Shown here: piece after piece, positions 8,123-10,036 of the stretch
Position numbering within the stretch: the stretch's first letter is position 1
Layout of the letters: every line of letters begins with the position of its first letter
DNA from: Planctomycetaceae bacterium
GTDB lineage: Bacteria > Planctomycetota > Planctomycetia > Pirellulales > Pirellulaceae
DNA: 10,036 bases
Direction: 5' to 3'
NCBI GenBank assembly: GCA_018658605.1
Contig: JABHUV010000337.1
Coordinates: 1-10,036, forward strand
The notes under the pieces: model-generated
Databases searched by the model: none
Told to the model about the DNA's origin: nothing
What the model saw: the letters and a program-made list of their open reading frames with translations, nothing else
Made by a program: the position numbers and the translations under genes

Positions 8123-8157
8123 ATGTCGGGTCGTAAAATTGACAAGGCGCATCTATC

Positions 8158-8481
8158 ATGCCTCTCGCTAAATATGTACGTCGGCGTAATGGTGTGCCGC
8201 TTGGAGCACCAACTAGCCTGTGGAACATGCTACAGCGATCTTTAGGATCGCACTCGTTTGTAGGTTTCTGCCGGCACTGGAATCCCATATGGGGTTACTA
8301 TTTAGCGATGTATATCTATGCGTCATTAAGAATATTTCTAGCTTCTTCCTTAGCACTTATCGGGACGTTTGTTTTCTGCGGCGCGTTACATGATCTAGTT
8401 GCGATGTTGATACTAAAAACAACGGTCGGGACGAGCAATGCGATTCGCCATATCCCGGCGCCGAGCAACGATTCTCTTTAG
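8158..8481 (+). CDS. Small membrane protein resembling the MBOAT acyltransferase core
   Basis: A 107-residue protein with a basic N-terminus (KYVRRR), then SFVGFCRHWNPIWGYYL (about 33-49) and two hydrophobic stretches (about 44-61 and 62-87), the second holding TFVFCGALHDLVAML. The F-x-R-x-W-N-P motif before a membrane span, followed by a Gly-x-Leu-His (G75, H78) inside the next one, resembles the FWRRWH...SGLWHG signature of membrane-bound O-acyltransferases, where that His is catalytic. MBOAT enzymes usually have 350-500 residues and 8-12 spans, so this is either a stand-alone mini-protein or a truncated one; the last 20 residues (TSNAIRHIPAPSNDSL) do not look like a membrane span. ATG 8158 is the only start after an in-frame TGA at 8140; AAGG at 8144-8147 is a weakly placed ribosome site. 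A TATTAT at 8119-8124 might be its -10. That it is a gene is likely; the MBOAT link is inference from motifs. Confidence 0.62.
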   Translation: MPLAKYVRRRNGVPLGAPTSLWNMLQRSLGSHSFVGFCRHWNPIWGYYLAMYIYASLRIFLASSLALIGTFVFCGALHDLVAMLILKTTVGTSNAIRHIPAPSNDSL

Positions 8482-8535
8482 GTCGTTTTTCGATAGCGAG
8501 CTTACTCCACCCCTACTTTAATATCGCCCATATGC

Positions 8536-8544
8536 TGGTATACT
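8536..8544 (+). promoter_or_regulatory. Extended -10 promoter for citrate synthase
   Basis: TGGTATACT gives the TG-N extended -10 element followed by TATACT (5 of 6 matches to TATAAT). A -35 at 17-base spacing would be CTTTAA, a poor match, which is typical for extended -10 promoters. The start site would fall near 8551, leaving a leader of about 58 bases before the gltA start. This is the best promoter candidate in the window, judged from consensus only. Confidence 0.45.
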
Positions 8545-8547
8545 AGA

Positions 8548-8572
8548 CACCATAAAGAACTACTTCATGGTG
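8548..8572 (+). repeat. Inverted repeat at the predicted gltA transcription start
   Basis: CACCAT at 8548-8553 is perfectly complementary to ATGGTG at 8567-8572. Inside it, GAA (8557-8559) pairs with TTC (8564-8566), giving nine pairs with an AAA bulge and a CTAC loop. It lies at or just after the predicted transcription start, where it could be a DNA operator or a 5' mRNA hairpin. No regulator can be named from the sequence. Confidence 0.4.
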
Positions 8573-8608
8573 AGCGGTAAACAAAGTATTATTTTACAGG
8601 CGAAATGA

Positions 8609-9880
8609 ATGTCGGACACAGCGAAATTGACGTTAGGTGAACATGAACTTGAACTACCCATTATTGTCGGTTCCGAACAGGAACGTGGACTCGATATCAG
8701 TAAACTACGTGGGTCTACAGGTGCAATCACACTGGACGAAGGCTTTGTAAATACAGGCTCAACTCAAAGTGGAATCACATTCCTCAACGGCGAGCAGGGA
8801 ATCTTACGTTACTGTGGATATGCCATCGAAGACATCGCTGAAAAATGCGACTTCATCGATACCTGCTATCTGCTGTTAAATGGCGAATTGCCGGACGAAC
8901 AACAACGCGAATCCTTCCGCAGCGGAATCATCGCCGAAATGGCAATCCCCAGTGGCGTGCAGGATTTAATCCGCAGCTTCCCCACGTCTGCCCATCCCAT
9001 GGCAATGGTTTCAGCCGCAATTCAAGCACTTTCCACGCATCGTGCCGATCAAATGGATCCCCTCGATGCCGAACAGGTCGCCAACGCCACTCAAGGCCTT
9101 CTCGCGGCCTTGCCAACGATCGCCGCCTACAGCCATCGCCATACTGTCGGGCAATCCTTCATCGCTCCTAACCCAGAATTGGGATACGTGGAAAACTTCC
9201 TAACAATGATGTTTGCCGACGAAAATGGTGAATATGAAATCGATCAAGATTTCGTCGACGCAATGAATCTACTGTTGATAGTGCATGCTGATCACGAACA
9301 AAACTGTAGCACCTCGACCGTCCGCATGGTCGGTTCTGCAAATTCAAATCTCTATGCATCAATAGTCGGTGGCATCTGTGCCTTGTGGGGACCACTGCAC
9401 GGCGGTGCTAATGAAGCCTGCGTCAAAATGTTGCAAATGATTGGCGACGACAATAATGACGTCGCCAAATACGTAGCGAAAGCACAAAACAAAGATGACA
9501 ACTACCGCTTAATGGGCTTTGGACATCGTGTTTACAAAAACTACGACCCGCGTGCCAAGATCATCAAAAAAGCATGTGATGTGCTGTTGGAAAAACTAGA
9601 CCTTGATGATCCACTCTTCGAGATTGCACAGTCACTTGAAAAGGTCGCGTTGGAAGACGCTTATTTCGTAGATCGCAAGCTATACCCGAACGTCGATTTT
9701 TATTCGGGTGTGATTTATCGAGCGATTGGTATTCCTGTTGGAATGTTTACCGTCTTGTTCTCGATGGGACGCCTACCAGGGTGGCTCGCACACTGGCAAG
9801 AAATGCACGCGTCACCTGGCAAACGTATTTGCCGTCCGCGACAAGTCTACACGGGTCCTACCTCCCGCGAAATTCAATAG
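8609..9880 (+). CDS. gltA: Citrate synthase (type II, GltA-like)
   Basis: Cytoplasmic enzyme that condenses acetyl-CoA with oxaloacetate to citrate, the entry step of the TCA cycle. The 423-residue length matches type II hexameric bacterial enzymes (E. coli 427). The N-terminal beta-rich segment (about 1-50) typical of the long form is present, followed by GITFLNGEQGILRYCGYAIE. The catalytic triad is intact: H264 in GPLHGGANE, H306 in GFGHRVYKNYDPRA, and D363 in NVDFYSGV. HADHEQNCSTSTVR and the C-terminal MGRLPGWLAHWQEM substrate-binding region are also kept, and the protein ends with the usual RPRQVYTGP. The start has AGG at 8598-8600, eight bases upstream, a fair ribosome site. An out-of-frame ATG four bases upstream opens only an 11-codon frame ending at 8640. 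The gene probably has its own promoter (8536-8544). No methylcitrate-synthase-specific neighbours (prpB, prpD) are in the window, so citrate synthase is the best reading. Confidence 0.96.
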   Translation: MSDTAKLTLGEHELELPIIVGSEQERGLDISKLRGSTGAITLDEGFVNTGSTQSGITFLNGEQGILRYCGYAIEDIAEKCDFIDTCYLLLNGELPDEQQRESFRSGIIAEMAIPSGVQDLIRSFPTSAHPMAMVSAAIQALSTHRADQMDPLDAEQVANATQGLLAALPTIAAYSHRHTVGQSFIAPNPELGYVENFLTMMFADENGEYEIDQDFVDAMNLLLIVHADHEQNCSTSTVRMVGSANSNLYASIVGGICALWGPLHGGANEACVKMLQMIGDDNNDVAKYVAKAQNKDDNYRLMGFGHRVYKNYDPRAKIIKKACDVLLEKLDLDDPLFEIAQSLEKVALEDAYFVDRKLYPNVDFYSGVIYRAIGIPVGMFTVLFSMGRLPGWLAHWQEMHASPGKRICRPRQVYTGPTSREIQ

Positions 9881-9895
9881 AACTGCTTTTATTTG

Positions 9896-9913
9896 TGTGC
9901 GAATTCCCGCACA
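9896..9913 (+). terminator. Possible hairpin terminator after gltA
   Basis: TGTGCG (9896-9901) and CGCACA (9908-9913) form a perfect 6-base stem with a 6-base loop, 15 bases after the gltA stop codon. The downstream bases (AATAACGATTTACC) lack a strong T tract, so intrinsic termination would be weak. The rest of the window to 10036 shows no coding frame with recognisable protein character, no tRNA and no clear promoter. Confidence 0.35.
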
Positions 9914-10036
9914 AATAACGATTTACCAGCAGCTGCTCACAATCGCTACAACTGGTTTATCTGCTTAATTGACAGGTTCGTAGCTTTCTCAACCTCTCTC
10001 GCCGTAGCCCTTTGTACGCGCCGATAACAGAAGTAC

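Noticed and set aside
8139..8144. Perfect TTGACA hexamer before the small membrane protein gene
   Set aside because: No -10-like hexamer follows at 16-19 bases; the nearest candidate (TAAATA at 8169) is 24 bases away and inside the coding region.
9726..9968. 80-codon open frame overlapping the end of gltA
   Set aside because: It is out of frame with intact gltA over most of its length, has no protein-like character, and gltA continues to its normal family C-terminus.
9969..9974. TTGACA near the right end as a promoter for a gene beyond the window
   Set aside because: No recognisable -10 follows at normal spacing and no downstream gene is visible to support it.
1..10036. A defence island, CRISPR array, mobile element or prophage
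   Set aside because: No transposase, integrase, repeat-spacer array, Cas, toxin-antitoxin or phage gene is seen; the genes are conserved housekeeping families on one strand.

Overview
The window is a compact, single-strand stretch of bacterial chromosome. Six genes all read on the + strand, and together they look like core housekeeping functions rather than an accessory island. Several traits point to Planctomycetota, most likely a Pirellulales-type lineage: weak or absent Shine-Dalgarno sequences, a Mfd of about 1,070 residues with a short N-terminus, a secreted parvulin right behind mfd, and the form of the citrate synthase and flavin oxidoreductase. This lineage call is inference from protein character, not from a marker gene. 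I see no mobile element, CRISPR array, tRNA, rRNA or phage gene.

Layout. Positions 2-1927 hold the C-terminal three quarters of a UvrD/PcrA superfamily 1 helicase, cut by the left edge before its Walker A motif. Twenty-nine bases later, 1957-3402 encodes an Old Yellow Enzyme-family flavin oxidoreductase with an altered active-site motif and a reduced cysteine cluster. After a 101-base gap, 3504-6722 is mfd, the transcription-repair coupling factor. A 65-base gap with a candidate promoter and a long imperfect inverted repeat leads to an exported SurA/PrsA-like peptidyl-prolyl isomerase (6788-8080). Then come two short competing inverted repeats, a 107-residue membrane protein resembling the catalytic core of MBOAT acyltransferases (8158-8481), a well-formed extended -10 promoter with a leader hairpin, and a complete citrate synthase gene (8609-9880). 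The last 156 bases hold a small hairpin but no gene I can recognise.

How the genes relate. The helicase and Mfd both act on DNA damage and stalled RNA polymerase: PcrA/UvrD proteins with a C-terminal Tudor-like domain bind polymerase, and Mfd removes stalled polymerase and recruits UvrA. Their closeness is suggestive, although an unrelated oxidoreductase lies between them. The PPIase acts outside the cytoplasm and citrate synthase opens the TCA cycle; neither has an obvious link to repair, so several transcription units are likely. I found no convincing new multi-gene system. The items most worth a second look are the unusual OYE subfamily, the stand-alone mini-MBOAT protein, and the leader structures before the PPIase and citrate synthase genes.
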